From Flammeovirga sp. OC4 (lineage in GTDB: Bacteria; Bacteroidota; Bacteroidia; Cytophagales; Flammeovirgaceae), in assembly GCF_000812565.1 (NCBI RefSeq), contig NZ_JTAM01000011.1, positions 62,001 through 126,000 on the forward strand: a stretch of 64,000 nucleotides of DNA, given 5' to 3'. Made by a program: the position numbers and the translations under genes. Of the stretch, positions 1 through 10,100 are shown in pieces (the stretch's first letter is position 1; each line of letters begins with the position of its first letter). The notes under the pieces were generated by a model. It was not told the DNA's origin. It made no database searches and saw only the letters and a program-made list of their open reading frames with translations.

Positions 1-46
1 CATCTTTGATAGACCTAAAGTTGGAAACAGAGAATTCTATTAGCAT
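1..46 (-). CDS. AAA family ATPase, N-terminal fragment (runs off window)
   Basis: Only the first 15 codons are inside the window. On the minus strand an ATG at 44-46 opens a frame reading MLIEFSVSNFRSIKD. This is the typical opening of COG1106/AAA_15-type ATPases, where a beta strand and the N-F-(R/K)-S-(I/F) motif precede the Walker A loop. Those proteins are SMC-like ATPases, often linked to RloA or OLD-type defence functions. Nothing beyond the start is visible, so the family call rests on this short signature and the role is unknown. Confidence 0.5.
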   Translation of the reverse strand, partial: MLIEFSVSNFRSIKD

Positions 47-120
47 TGTTTTTTGAATGAATAATGATGGATTAAAAAAGAACAATTAGGCCTTGTTCTT
101 CCGTTAATTTACAAAAAAAT

Positions 121-156
121 AAGGTATAACGCTTCAGTTTTGAAGTGTTATACCTT
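121..156 (-). terminator. Rho-independent terminator after miaB (bidirectional stem)
   Basis: A 16-bp inverted repeat (121-136 with 141-156, one G.T pair) encloses a 4-nt loop. Read on the minus strand it is followed by a run of T (ATTTTTTT), as expected for an intrinsic terminator of the leftward miaB transcript. It also separates miaB from the AAA ATPase start. Confidence 0.8.
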
Positions 157-192
157 ACTGTTATATTTTTGTAGTTCTGATTGTGGTGCGGT

Positions 193-214
193 GGGCAGAC
201 ACATAGGTCTGCCC
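193..214 (-). repeat. Short palindromic repeat, family 2 (GTAGGGG-type), copy 1
   Basis: GGGCAGAC and GTCTGCCC form an 8-bp perfect stem around a 6-nt loop. Read in the miaB sense it begins with GTAGGGG directly after the miaB stop codon. A second copy with a compensatory base-pair change lies after thiC at 19068-19089. Confidence 0.7.
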
Positions 215-220
215 CTACGG

Positions 221-1696
221 CTAATCAATGATTTCGCCCAATAATGTACCTCCCGTACAATCGTGGATTCTCACTGTAGCGTACTCTCCTAATTTTGCGT
301 TTCCTTTCGGGAATACTACCACTTTATTATGTGAGTTTCTTCCTTGGAAATGCTCTTTAGAACGTTTTGAGTAGCCATCAATCAATACCTTCTGTACTTC
401 ACCCACATTCAATGCATTTCTCTCTGCCGAATGCTGTCGCTGTAAAGTAACAATTTCTTGAAGTCTACGCTTTTTCACATCCAATGGAATATCATCTTCG
501 AATTTCTTCTCTGCTAAAGTACCTGGTCTTTCAGAGTAGAAGAACATGTAGCTGTAATCAAACTTCACATACTCCATCAATGACAATGTATCTTGATGCT
601 CTTCTTCTGTTTCAGTACAGAAACCTGCAATCATATCTGAAGAAATACCACAATCGTTACCAAATACCTCACGGATTTTATCAATTCTATTGATATACCA
701 CTCACGGTCATAAGTACGGTTCATGATATCCAATACTCTTGAGTTACCCGATTGTACTGGCAAGTGAATGAAGTTACAGATGTTTTCGTGCTTCTTCATT
801 GTGTAAAGTACCTCATCCGTAATATCTTTTGGATGTGACGTAGAGAAACGAATTCTTAATTCAGGAGAAACTCCGGCTACCATTTCCAATAGCTGAGCAA
901 AGCTGACAATTTCAACGCCTTCCTCTTTAAGTTCTTTTTTCTCTAAGCGAGCTTTATTGTTTTCCTCATCAGACCATTTGTATGAATCTACATTCTGACC
1001 TAATAAAGTCACTTCTTTGTATCCTTGATCGAATAGTTCTTGTGCTTCTTTTACAATAGAGTGTGGATCTCTCGAACGCTCACGACCTCTAGTGAAAGGT
1101 ACTACACAGAAAGAACACATGTTATCACATCCTCTCATAATAGAGATCATGGCTGAGATACCATTTGAGTTCAATCTTACAGGAGCAATATCTGCGTACG
1201 TCTCATCTCTTGACAAGAATACATTTACTCCTTTATCTCCTTCGTCAACATCGCCTACTAATTTTGGAAGATCACGGTAAGAATCGGGACCTGCCACGAT
1301 GTCTACCATTTTTTCTTCTTCAAGAAGCTGTGTTTTCAAACGCTCCGCCATGCAGCCAAGTACACCGATAATCATACCCGGCTTACTCTTTTTGACTCTA
1401 TTGAATACTCTCAAACGTTGACGAACTGTTTGTTCTGCTTTTTCACGGATAGAACAAGTATTCAAGAATACAAGGTCAGCTTCTTCTACGTTAGAAGTCG
1501 TTCCGAAATTGTTTTTCTGCATAACAGAAGCTACAATCTCAGAATCCGAGAAATTCATTTGACAACCATAGCTCTCAATATAAAGCTTACGTTGTCCTTC
1601 ATTTGCCGTATTTTCTGTGACTTTTACCTCACACGACACTGATTTTTCATCAACCTGTTCACCGACAAGGTTGATATCTTTAATCAAATCGCTCAT
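221..1696 (-). CDS. miaB: tRNA-2-methylthio-N6-dimethylallyladenosine synthase MiaB
   Basis: Radical-SAM methylthiotransferase that adds the 2-methylthio group to i6A37 of tRNAs reading UNN codons, using two [4Fe-4S] clusters. The 491-residue protein has the three N-terminal cluster cysteines (C45, C81, C115), the radical-SAM CxxxCxxC motif (C190, C194, C197) and a C-terminal TRAM-like segment from about residue 425. The length fits the family. It appears monocistronic, with a TAnnTTTG promoter about 165 bp upstream and a terminator downstream. miaE, which acts on the product of this enzyme, lies 4.5 kb away in the same orientation. Confidence 0.97.
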   Translation of the reverse strand: MSDLIKDINLVGEQVDEKSVSCEVKVTENTANEGQRKLYIESYGCQMNFSDSEIVASVMQKNNFGTTSNVEEADLVFLNTCSIREKAEQTVRQRLRVFNRVKKSKPGMIIGVLGCMAERLKTQLLEEEKMVDIVAGPDSYRDLPKLVGDVDEGDKGVNVFLSRDETYADIAPVRLNSNGISAMISIMRGCDNMCSFCVVPFTRGRERSRDPHSIVKEAQELFDQGYKEVTLLGQNVDSYKWSDEENNKARLEKKELKEEGVEIVSFAQLLEMVAGVSPELRIRFSTSHPKDITDEVLYTMKKHENICNFIHLPVQSGNSRVLDIMNRTYDREWYINRIDKIREVFGNDCGISSDMIAGFCTETEEEHQDTLSLMEYVKFDYSYMFFYSERPGTLAEKKFEDDIPLDVKKRRLQEIVTLQRQHSAERNALNVGEVQKVLIDGYSKRSKEHFQGRNSHNKVVVFPKGNAKLGEYATVRIHDCTGGTLLGEIID

Positions 1697-1861
1697 TCTT
1701 TAGGAATTTAAGACAGAAGGTTGAGGATTTTCAGTCCTCCTATATTCTGAGCTTAATCTAATTGTTATTAAATATGAAAGTGATTGATTTACAAAACCTT
1801 AAAAGGCTCAAAAATCAACCCCTTATTTCTTAATCTCTTCAGCTTTAAATAAAGCCGAACG

Positions 1862-1892
1862 CAAAATTACTATTTGAAGTGAGAAGTGTCAA
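1862..1892 (-). promoter_or_regulatory. Bacteroidota-type promoter for miaB
   Basis: On the minus strand TTG and TAATTTTG are separated by 20 nt, matching the Bacteroidota consensus TTG-N17-23-TAnnTTTG. Predicted transcription would start about 160 nt before the miaB ATG. The rest of the 1697-2134 gap shows no gene. Confidence 0.65.
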
Positions 1893-2134
1893 TTATGTTT
1901 ACAAATGATTGACTTTCAATGTAATTTAGAATTAATAAAAATAAACAACCCTTACTCATTTATCGAACGTGCTCATTGTTAATTTTATCATAATAAACCT
2001 TAATTGTTGAATAATTCTTCAAAAAAGGGGGGCATAATCATCATTATTATATTACCTCATTGTATTAAGGTATTATAATTGCGAAATTTATTTTAAATAA
2101 ATATTTGAACTACTAGAGCACTTATACTATTAAC

Positions 2135-4702
2135 GTGAAATCCTTTTCCTACCAACTTATCACTACCCTCTTCTTATGTATCTTCATTTCGACTTTATCA
2201 CAAGCACAACATACTTTACATCGAATGAATATACATGCTTGGGCCGCAAGTGAATCACCAAAGATTGATGGTGATTTAGATGATGCCGTATGGTCTGACC
2301 CATTGCATATGAGTAACCTTACTGCAAGTGCGAACAATGTATTGTATAATGCAGATCCTGCTAAATATATATCTGAAGGTTATTTTACTCAGAATAGCCC
2401 TTACAATAATCAACCTTCCGCTTTTAAATCAAGAGTTCAAATCGCTTATGACGATTATGCTATTTATGTAGCTGCTCAATTGTATGATCCTGCCCCGGAT
2501 TCAATTCGTACGAACATGGGTGCAAGGGATTCAGGAGGAAACGGAGCTGATGTTTTTGTTGTTTCATTTGATACTTACAACACACAACAAGATGCGTTTG
2601 AATTTGTCGTTACTGCATCGGGAGTTCAAAGTGATCGAAAGCGAGGAACATCAGGTTGGGATGGAAATTGGAATGAGGTCTGGTCAAGTGCTGTACAAAT
2701 AAATGATGAAGGTTGGGCTGTAGAAATGGCAATTCCTTACAGAGCATTAAGAATGCCCGATTCAAAAGAACAAATCTGGGGATTAAATTTCTCAAGGGGA
2801 ATTTCTCGTAGAGGAGAAACTTCTTTTTGGAATCCTGTTGATGCTAATAAATCAGGTTATGTAAATCAGTTTGGTACACTAAGAGGAATCTATGATGTAA
2901 AACCTCCACTTCGCCTTACGCTTTCTCCTTATATCAGTAATGTGGTGGTAGGAAAGCAAGGGAGCGACAAAATGGCCAATACATTTTCTGGAGGTGCTGA
3001 TTTAAAATTAGGTTTGGGACAAAGTTTTACATTGGATGTGAGCTTAGTACCCGACTTCTCTCAAGTGCAAGCAGACAATGATGTACTAAATTTATCAGCC
3101 TTTGAAGTAAAGTTTGGTGAATTCAGAGACTTCTTTACACAAAACACTACAATTTTCAATAAATGGGGACAATTCTATTCTAGAAGAATTGGTCAAAGCC
3201 ATCATTCTCCGAGTAATGATTTATTGGAAGAGCATGAACAATATATTTATAAGCCTTCTGATGCTCCGTTAATCAATTCTATTAAACTAACTGGTATTAC
3301 GGAAAAAGGATTAGGTGTAGGAGTATTAAACTCTATCACAAACGAGAGCTTTGCCATTATTGAAGATACACTCACTGATGATCTTAGAGAGGTGAAAGTA
3401 GACCCTGTCACTAACTTCAATATGATTTCACTGGAACAAAGTTTACCCAACAACTCCAAAGTAGGATTTATGAATACGAATGTGATGAGGGGTTCAGGGT
3501 ATAAAAATTCCAATGTCACTTCTGGAGAATTCAGTCTATTTAATAGAACGAATACCTATAGAATTAGAGGTTTTGGATCGCTATCGCAAGAATATCTTCC
3601 AGTAGACGATGATCCATCCACAGAAGATCAAAAGTTAACAACACTTGGTCACCGTATCAACCTAAGTGGTGGTAAAGTGGCTGGAAAATGGAGATATTGG
3701 GGAGCTACAAACATTGAATCTGATACTTATAATCCAAATGATTTGGGCTACAACAGTTCAAACAATCAGATTTATGCTTCGGCCAATGTTTCTTATAATA
3801 TTTTTGAGCCTAAAGGCTTTTATAGACGCTATTGGGTACGATTGAGTGCCAATGAAAACTGGCTGTATAATCCTCGCACTTTTATTTCAAGAAGAGCTTG
3901 GACTGATGGTTGGATGCAGTTCAATAACTTATGGAGTGTTTATTATGACTTTTCTATCCAACCAGGGTTATCCTATGATTATTTTGGGCCTAGGGTAGAT
4001 GGTTATCGATTTAAACAATATCCTTCCAATTGGGGAGGTTTAACTATCAATACAGATGGTAGACAAAAGTACTCTGTAAGTCTCAGAACAAGCTACTGGC
4101 AGCGTCAAGAGTTTAATCAGTTTGATACTTACTATCGTTACGGTCAAACTTTTAGAGCTTCTGATAAATGGGATATCAATCATTCCATTTCATGGAACAA
4201 CAAACAGAATGAAAAAGGGTATGCTACCACAGTGCGTGATGAAAATGATGACGTAGAAAACGTGATTTATGGCGACCGTAATGTAACTACCTTAGAAAAT
4301 AATTTCTGGACACAATACACTTTCTCTCCGAAAATGTTTGTGAAGTTCAGACTAAGACATTATTGGAGACAAGTAGCCTACAGTGAATTTTTCAATCTTA
4401 CGCAAGATGGAGACCTTTCTGAATCTGATTACTCAGATATCAATGAGGATGGTGAAAAAGAACACGATGCGAATTACAATACTTTCAACATGGAGTTATC
4501 CTACAGTTGGGAGTTTTTACCAGGAAGTTTCTTTACTGCCTTATGGAGGAATCAACTAGGTTCATCTTCTCATAATTCACATTATGGATTTAATGAAAAT
4601 ATCAACGAAATGTGGAAAGAGGCACAAGTGAACACCGTTTCCGTAAGAGTAATGTATTTCTTGGATTATCAACAGGTGAAAAAAGGATTTAGTAGAAATT
4701 AA
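2135..4702 (+). CDS. DUF5916 outer-membrane protein with CBM9-like domain
   Basis: The 855-residue protein starts at GTG; no in-frame ATG lies near, and the GTG places a good signal peptide (residues 1 to about 25, ending SQAQ) at the N terminus. Residues about 38-220 resemble the carbohydrate-binding family 9-like domain (ESPKIDGDLDDAVW, with a conserved Trp/Asp framework). The rest is the DUF5916 region, rich in alternating beta strands (DVSLVPDFSQVQADNDVLNL) and likely a beta-barrel in the outer membrane. Function is unproven; the family is widespread in Bacteroidota and suspected of glycan-related surface roles. It is a single gene closed by a strong terminator. Confidence 0.85.
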   Translation: MKSFSYQLITTLFLCIFISTLSQAQHTLHRMNIHAWAASESPKIDGDLDDAVWSDPLHMSNLTASANNVLYNADPAKYISEGYFTQNSPYNNQPSAFKSRVQIAYDDYAIYVAAQLYDPAPDSIRTNMGARDSGGNGADVFVVSFDTYNTQQDAFEFVVTASGVQSDRKRGTSGWDGNWNEVWSSAVQINDEGWAVEMAIPYRALRMPDSKEQIWGLNFSRGISRRGETSFWNPVDANKSGYVNQFGTLRGIYDVKPPLRLTLSPYISNVVVGKQGSDKMANTFSGGADLKLGLGQSFTLDVSLVPDFSQVQADNDVLNLSAFEVKFGEFRDFFTQNTTIFNKWGQFYSRRIGQSHHSPSNDLLEEHEQYIYKPSDAPLINSIKLTGITEKGLGVGVLNSITNESFAIIEDTLTDDLREVKVDPVTNFNMISLEQSLPNNSKVGFMNTNVMRGSGYKNSNVTSGEFSLFNRTNTYRIRGFGSLSQEYLPVDDDPSTEDQKLTTLGHRINLSGGKVAGKWRYWGATNIESDTYNPNDLGYNSSNNQIYASANVSYNIFEPKGFYRRYWVRLSANENWLYNPRTFISRRAWTDGWMQFNNLWSVYYDFSIQPGLSYDYFGPRVDGYRFKQYPSNWGGLTINTDGRQKYSVSLRTSYWQRQEFNQFDTYYRYGQTFRASDKWDINHSISWNNKQNEKGYATTVRDENDDVENVIYGDRNVTTLENNFWTQYTFSPKMFVKFRLRHYWRQVAYSEFFNLTQDGDLSESDYSDINEDGEKEHDANYNTFNMELSYSWEFLPGSFFTALWRNQLGSSSHNSHYGFNENINEMWKEAQVNTVSVRVMYFLDYQQVKKGFSRN

Positions 4703-4726
4703 TTTTTCCTTTTATCATCATTTAAG

Positions 4727-4765
4727 AAGCACTTGATTCCGTCAATATCAAGTGCTTTTTTTTTT
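4727..4765 (+). terminator. Terminator of the DUF5916 gene
   Basis: An 11-bp perfect stem (4727-4737 with 4747-4757), 9-nt loop, followed by an uninterrupted T tract of more than eight bases. Confidence 0.9.
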
Positions 4766-4773
4766 AAAATAAA

Positions 4774-4802
4774 CCCCTTCACTGCTTTTAACAGTCAAGG
4801 GG
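4774..4802 (-). terminator. Terminator of pabB
   Basis: On the minus strand CCCCTTGACTG pairs with CAGTGAAGGGG (one mismatch, 7-nt loop) and is followed by TTTATTTT. It lies just past the pabB stop, facing the DUF5916 terminator. Confidence 0.8.
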
Positions 4803-4829
4803 CTTATTATAATTTCAATATATCGTTTA

Positions 4830-6140
4830 TTAAAACTTCATCTCAGCATTTAATGCATCCAGCATTCCTTTCGCTTTCAATAAACATTCTTCATACTCTA
4901 ATTCTGCATTGGAGTCGATCGTAATCGCACTACCAATTTGGAAGGATAAGTATTTATTTCTTGAATTATAAAAGGCACTTCTGATCACTACGTTAAAATC
5001 AAAATCTCCTTCTGGAGTGATATAACCTATAGAACCAGAGTATAAACCTCGTTTCGTTCGCTCATACGTTTCGATCAATGCCATTGCCATCACCTTAGGT
5101 GCACCAGTCATACTTCCCATTGGAAAAGCATTTTTCAGTACTTTCGCAAAAGGAATACCCTGTTTAATTTCTCCTTCAATGGTAGAAATCATTTGGAAAA
5201 CGGACTTGAAACCGTAGACTCCAAAAATCTCTGGTACTTTGATCGTTCCCGCCTTACAAGTTCTAGCTAAGTCATTTCTCACCAAGTCTACAATCATCAT
5301 ATTTTCTGCCACTTCTTTCTCATCATTACGAAGTTGTAATTTCAATTGATGATCTTCTTCCTCTGTCTTTCCTCTTCGGATTGTTCCCTTAATAGGTTGA
5401 GAAATTACTTTATTGCCCTCTTTTTTCATATAACGTTCTGGTGAAGAACAAGCGACAAACTTATTTTTCACTTTATGAAATGCTGAAAAAGGAGCAGGTG
5501 ACAATGCTGAAATTCTTAAGTACAAATCAAACGGATCAATTTCCGCTTCTCTTGCCAAGAACTCCATACAAATATTGACCTCATATACATCACCTTCTAC
5601 GATATGTTCCTGTATTCTTTCTACAGTATCAATATAGATTTTATGAGAGATTTTAGGGTTCACTTTTCCACCCCATCCATCCTTTGACGGTTGAGGTACT
5701 TCTTGTTGAGAAACTTGATAGAAAATAGCTTCAGCATCACCGTCTGAAACAATTTGAACCTCATTTCCCTCAAAAATAAATAGCGTTTTAGGGATATAGA
5801 AAAAGGCATTTGACATGTCAATACCATCTTGATGGTCAGAACATAACAATTCTACCTCATTTTTAAGGTCATATCCCCAATGACCAAACAGCCAACTTTT
5901 ATGCTGATCATGGAATTTTTGAACGCTTTCAAAAGAGTTTCCATCTTCAATATCACAAACTTTTTTAGCCCCAACAGCCAGTAAGTGCTTAAAACCACCA
6001 TTAGGGTAATCTATTTCGTGATCATACAAGTAGGTGCAGTAAGTTTCATCCTTACCCCAGTTCCATGCTTGCAGACGAAACGACTCCACATCTTCGACTT
6101 GAAAACGCATTCTTTTATCTTCTATTTCTTCCAAAAACAT
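4830..6140 (-). CDS. pabB: Aminodeoxychorismate synthase component I (PabB)
   Basis: Converts chorismate and ammonia to 4-amino-4-deoxychorismate for folate synthesis, normally with a PabA glutaminase. The 436-residue chorismate-binding enzyme carries the motif QPIKGTIRRG. The Lys in PIKGT is characteristic of PabB, whereas anthranilate synthase has Ala there. It also has EVAENMMIVDLVRNDL and GSMTGAPK, which bind chorismate and Mg. The frame could begin one codon earlier at a GTG (6143); the ATG at 6140 is preferred. A TAnnTTTG box ends only about 7 nt upstream, so the mRNA may be leaderless. No pabA or pabC is adjacent. Confidence 0.9.
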   Translation of the reverse strand: MFLEEIEDKRMRFQVEDVESFRLQAWNWGKDETYCTYLYDHEIDYPNGGFKHLLAVGAKKVCDIEDGNSFESVQKFHDQHKSWLFGHWGYDLKNEVELLCSDHQDGIDMSNAFFYIPKTLFIFEGNEVQIVSDGDAEAIFYQVSQQEVPQPSKDGWGGKVNPKISHKIYIDTVERIQEHIVEGDVYEVNICMEFLAREAEIDPFDLYLRISALSPAPFSAFHKVKNKFVACSSPERYMKKEGNKVISQPIKGTIRRGKTEEEDHQLKLQLRNDEKEVAENMMIVDLVRNDLARTCKAGTIKVPEIFGVYGFKSVFQMISTIEGEIKQGIPFAKVLKNAFPMGSMTGAPKVMAMALIETYERTKRGLYSGSIGYITPEGDFDFNVVIRSAFYNSRNKYLSFQIGSAITIDSNAELEYEECLLKAKGMLDALNAEMKF

Positions 6141-6147
6141 CACAACA

Positions 6148-6155
6148 CAAAATTA
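6148..6155 (-). promoter_or_regulatory. -7 promoter box of pabB (near-leaderless)
   Basis: TAATTTTG on the minus strand matches TAnnTTTG and ends 7 nt before the ATG, leaving little or no 5' leader. Confidence 0.5.
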
Positions 6156-6215
6156 ATCATTTATAATTGATCTTTACACAGTTTAATCAATTAAGAATCT
6201 GTTAACTGAAAATTG

Positions 6216-6830
6216 CTAATGCATTCTATCTCCTCTGACATCCATAGTTTTGAGGAGTTCTGCTTCAAACTTCAAGAATTCTTGCCAGCGAGCATCCACT
6301 TCTTCTCTTGGCTTGTACTTTCTTGCCAATTCAATAAAAGTGACATAATGCCCTGCCTCTGAAATCATCAATTCATAATAGAAGCTTTTCAGATCTTCAT
6401 CATCCAATCCTTTCCAAAGTAATTTGAATCGTTCACAAGATCTAGCCTCAATCAAAGCACTCACTAAAAGTTTGTCGACCAATTGATCCATTCTTGAACC
6501 TCCTTTTCGAGCAAACTTTACAATCGCATTAACATACTCATCTTTTCGCATACGCCCCAAAGATAGCCCTCGCTTTCTAAGTTGCTTTACGACTCTCTCA
6601 AAATGTTCCCATTCTTCTGCTACAATAGGCATCAAAGTATCCACCACATCATCCAATTCAGGATAATTGACAATGATAGACATACTTGCCGTTGCCGCTT
6701 TCTGCTCGCAGTATGCATGATCAACTAAAATTTCCTCAATATTGTTTTTCTCCACCATGTTTACCCACTTCGGATCAGTTGGTAATTTGAGGTGAAGCAT
6801 GTGTCCTTGCCCTTTGAATTCTTCTTCCAT
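6216..6830 (-). CDS. miaE: tRNA-(ms2io6A)-hydroxylase MiaE
   Basis: Non-haem di-iron monooxygenase that hydroxylates ms2i6A37 of tRNA to ms2io6A37. The 204-residue helical-bundle protein has the ferritin-like ligand set in order: E42, E73-x2-H76, E128 and E158-x2-H161. Length and motifs match the MiaE family. It depends on MiaB for its substrate, and miaB is encoded on the same strand 4.5 kb away. The gene starts at ATG; a TAATTTCG sequence about 45 nt upstream could be its -7 box. It lies 75 bp upstream of pabB, but pabB appears to have its own promoter. Confidence 0.92.
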   Translation of the reverse strand: MEEEFKGQGHMLHLKLPTDPKWVNMVEKNNIEEILVDHAYCEQKAATASMSIIVNYPELDDVVDTLMPIVAEEWEHFERVVKQLRKRGLSLGRMRKDEYVNAIVKFARKGGSRMDQLVDKLLVSALIEARSCERFKLLWKGLDDEDLKSFYYELMISEAGHYVTFIELARKYKPREEVDARWQEFLKFEAELLKTMDVRGDRMH

Positions 6831-7145
6831 TATTTATGAATAATATTCCATTAAAAATCCCGATGCGAAATTAGAGATATTCCTTCAATAATTGAGAATT
6901 AAAATTTAAAAATGATCTGATAATGCAAGAACTAACGCTTATCTGAAAGAATATTCCATATTTTGAGCAAAATTGTAAACATTACATTAAAATCAGCCAT
7001 TACAATACTAAAAACCCACTTTTCCACTCTTTTCAGGAACGATATGTAATGCTATTACTGTCAATTGTAATGGTTTGTAATGCTATATTTTCATCAAAAA
7101 ACGATCATAGTGACGTCTTTGCAAAGACATCTCAAACATGTTACT

Positions 7146-10100
7146 ATGAAATTTAAAAATACTTTTAACTCTCGCTCAAAAAGACAACTGAAAAGAAAGA
7201 TTGAAACTTTAATTACTCTACAAAAGAATCATTCAAATTATAACTCGCTCTCTTGTGAAGTAAAACGATTATTCAACAAAGTTTTTCAATTCAGTACAAA
7301 TAAGACATTCCAAAAATGCCTCTCAACAGCTATACTTTATTGTGGTATCAACTCAGTTAATGCTCAAAGTTTTGAGGCGCCAATTCACATCTCTGAATTT
7401 GCCAATTTTCAAATCACTGATGCAGGAACTCCTTCTATGTATAAACCTGCTTTAGTAGATATTGACAATGATGGCGATTTGGACTTCTTCTATGGTTCTA
7501 ACCCTGATCTTTATTTTGTAGAAAATACAGGAGATAAAAACATCCCCAATTTTGAAAGTGCTCCTGTTGCTTCCCCTTTTGACTTTAAAATTCCTTTTGA
7601 CCACCCGGCATTAGAACCATCGTTTGTTGATATTGACAACGACGGGGACTATGACCTTTTTATTTCTGTTTATGAATACGGAGACCTTTATTACTATGAA
7701 AACACCGGTACGCCCACGGCCCCTCAATTTGCTAAAAAAGAAAAAAATGCTTTTGGATTTGAAGTTACAGGAGAAATCGGCGAATATTCCACCAATGCGA
7801 GTGATTTTGTTGATTTGGATAACGATGGTGATTACGACCTGCTAGTTGTAGATTATTATGGAGAAGCATTTTATTATGAAAATGTTGGAGACAAAGGAAA
7901 CCCTCATTTTGCTTCTCCTATCAAAACTCCTTTTGGTTTGCCCGAATTCCAATACAATGATTACGGTTTATTTGACTCACCTATTTCTGAAGGAACTCCC
8001 GTTTTTAATGATATAGACAATGATGGCGATCAAGACCTCTTGGTAGGAACATGGGATGAGGACATTCAGTTTTTTGAAAATATAGGAAATAATTGCTCTC
8101 CCCAATTTACAATTCCCATCACTAACCCTTTTAATTTAGAAGATACTGGCTTAGATGATATAAGAAGAGAGGCCATGGCTTTTGGCGATCTTGATAATGA
8201 TGGTGATTTAGATATGATTCTCGCAGGATCACAACACCCCAGTATGTTCTTTTTTGAATTTAATGGAAAAGCTCCTTCTTATGCTGGCATCGGTGGTTGT
8301 GACATTGCACACGTTGGAAAAACAAGCCCAAAACAAACGATTCAACGTGAAAAAGGGCTAACAAATAATACAGTTCATTTTCGCCAACATCAAACCTACA
8401 CTTCAAGTGATTTATCCTATTATGGTGCTTCTAGTGACCGCTTTGGATGGGATGTGAAGACCAATGCTACTTCAATGGCCATCGGTTCCTTTTATGGTCA
8501 TCATGGGGAAGGAGATCAAAAACTGTATCAAACCGGAGCGGTTGAGATGTATAAAAAGAATGAACAGCAAGAATGGGAATTTCATCAAAAAATTTACGCT
8601 TTTGATCATCTCAACCCTGCCAGTCAGTTCGGTGCTGAAGTAGAAATTAATGAAAGGTTCTTAATCATTGGTGCTCCCAAGGCCTATGATAAAGCAGATT
8701 ACCCTGCTTACATCAATACTGGGTTTGTTTATATCTATCAAAAAGATGTCAATGGTGATTGGGAAGAACTTCAATTTATTAAAGCTTCTACTGATCGATC
8801 TAGTTATTTTGGAAAGGAAATTAGTTTTTCTGATTCCAAAATGGCCATTGCCAATACTGATAATCTATTCTTATATGATTGGGATGAAGAATCTAATATA
8901 TGGATAGAAACTCAACAGATTCCTATAAGTTCTAACACAAGAATTATTGAAATAAATGATCACGATTTGTTTGTGGGTACACCCGATAAATTAGATATCT
9001 ATCATTATCAAAAAAATAAATGGACAATTTCTCAAACTACAACAATCAACAATGCTTCTTTCATTTCAGGTGAATTAGATCAAAATCAATTTATCCTTGG
9101 CCAATTCAAGTACAATGCTCCTCAATATGATTCTGTGAAAGTTTTCCACAAAAATGAGAATGACCGATGGGAATTAGAAAGTAATATTGCTCTACCATAC
9201 AATACTACTCATCAATATTACGGGCATTATACACAAATCAAAGACGACTTTTTATTAATTGCATCTGATCCTATACAAGAAAAGCTACTGAATGGACATA
9301 AAGCTACATTTTCAGATATTCTACTTTATAAAAAATCAAATGGAGAATGGCTTCCTCACCAAGCATTGGTTTATGAAAGTGATAAAGGAATACACCCAAG
9401 AATAAATATAGAGTTGGCCGATTCTTCTGTTTATATAGGTGCTCCTTCAGAATCTTCTGTGACGGAGTTTAAAGCTAAATCAATTGATAAATGGGAATAC
9501 AGAAGTCTTGGTTGTGAAGTAATTTATTGGAAAGATTCAATTATTACAACCCCTCAAGTGTTAGCGGATACAATAGATAATATGATTTCCAACGTATTCG
9601 TTTTAGGGCTTCCGAAAGTTAAAACTGAGCTGATAATTAAATCTAGCGAACCCTATCTTTTTAATAATGACACCCTAATTGAAACAACAGGTGAATATCA
9701 TTTCACTTTACAAAATGAACAAGGGTGTGACAGTTTAGTAAGTATTGAGTATTTCAAAATCAATACAGAACTGCAAACAGAAGACTGTAGTATAGCACCA
9801 TTGGTAAAAGAAGGATTCTATGCTGTAAAGAATAATGGTAAAAGTCCATTTTATAAATTTATAGCAGAGGATAATGGATGGCTGACCATTTCTACATGCG
9901 GTATTACAGAGGAAGAAACAAGAATTAATCTCTACAAAGAGTGTAACTTATTTGTTGGGTTCAACGAATATGCCTGTGATGATCAAGCTGAAGTGACTCT
10001 TGCTCTTAGCAAAGGTGATTCTATTCTCTTCCAAATGATTGATGATGAAGTATATGATGATTACATTTTTGAAGTTTCATTTATTGATGATTGTTACGCT

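Noticed and set aside
7080-7145. Upstream start of the giant T9SS gene
   Set aside because: It adds 22 residues without domain value and its ATG is inside a direct repeat; the ATG at 7146 begins the basic leader.
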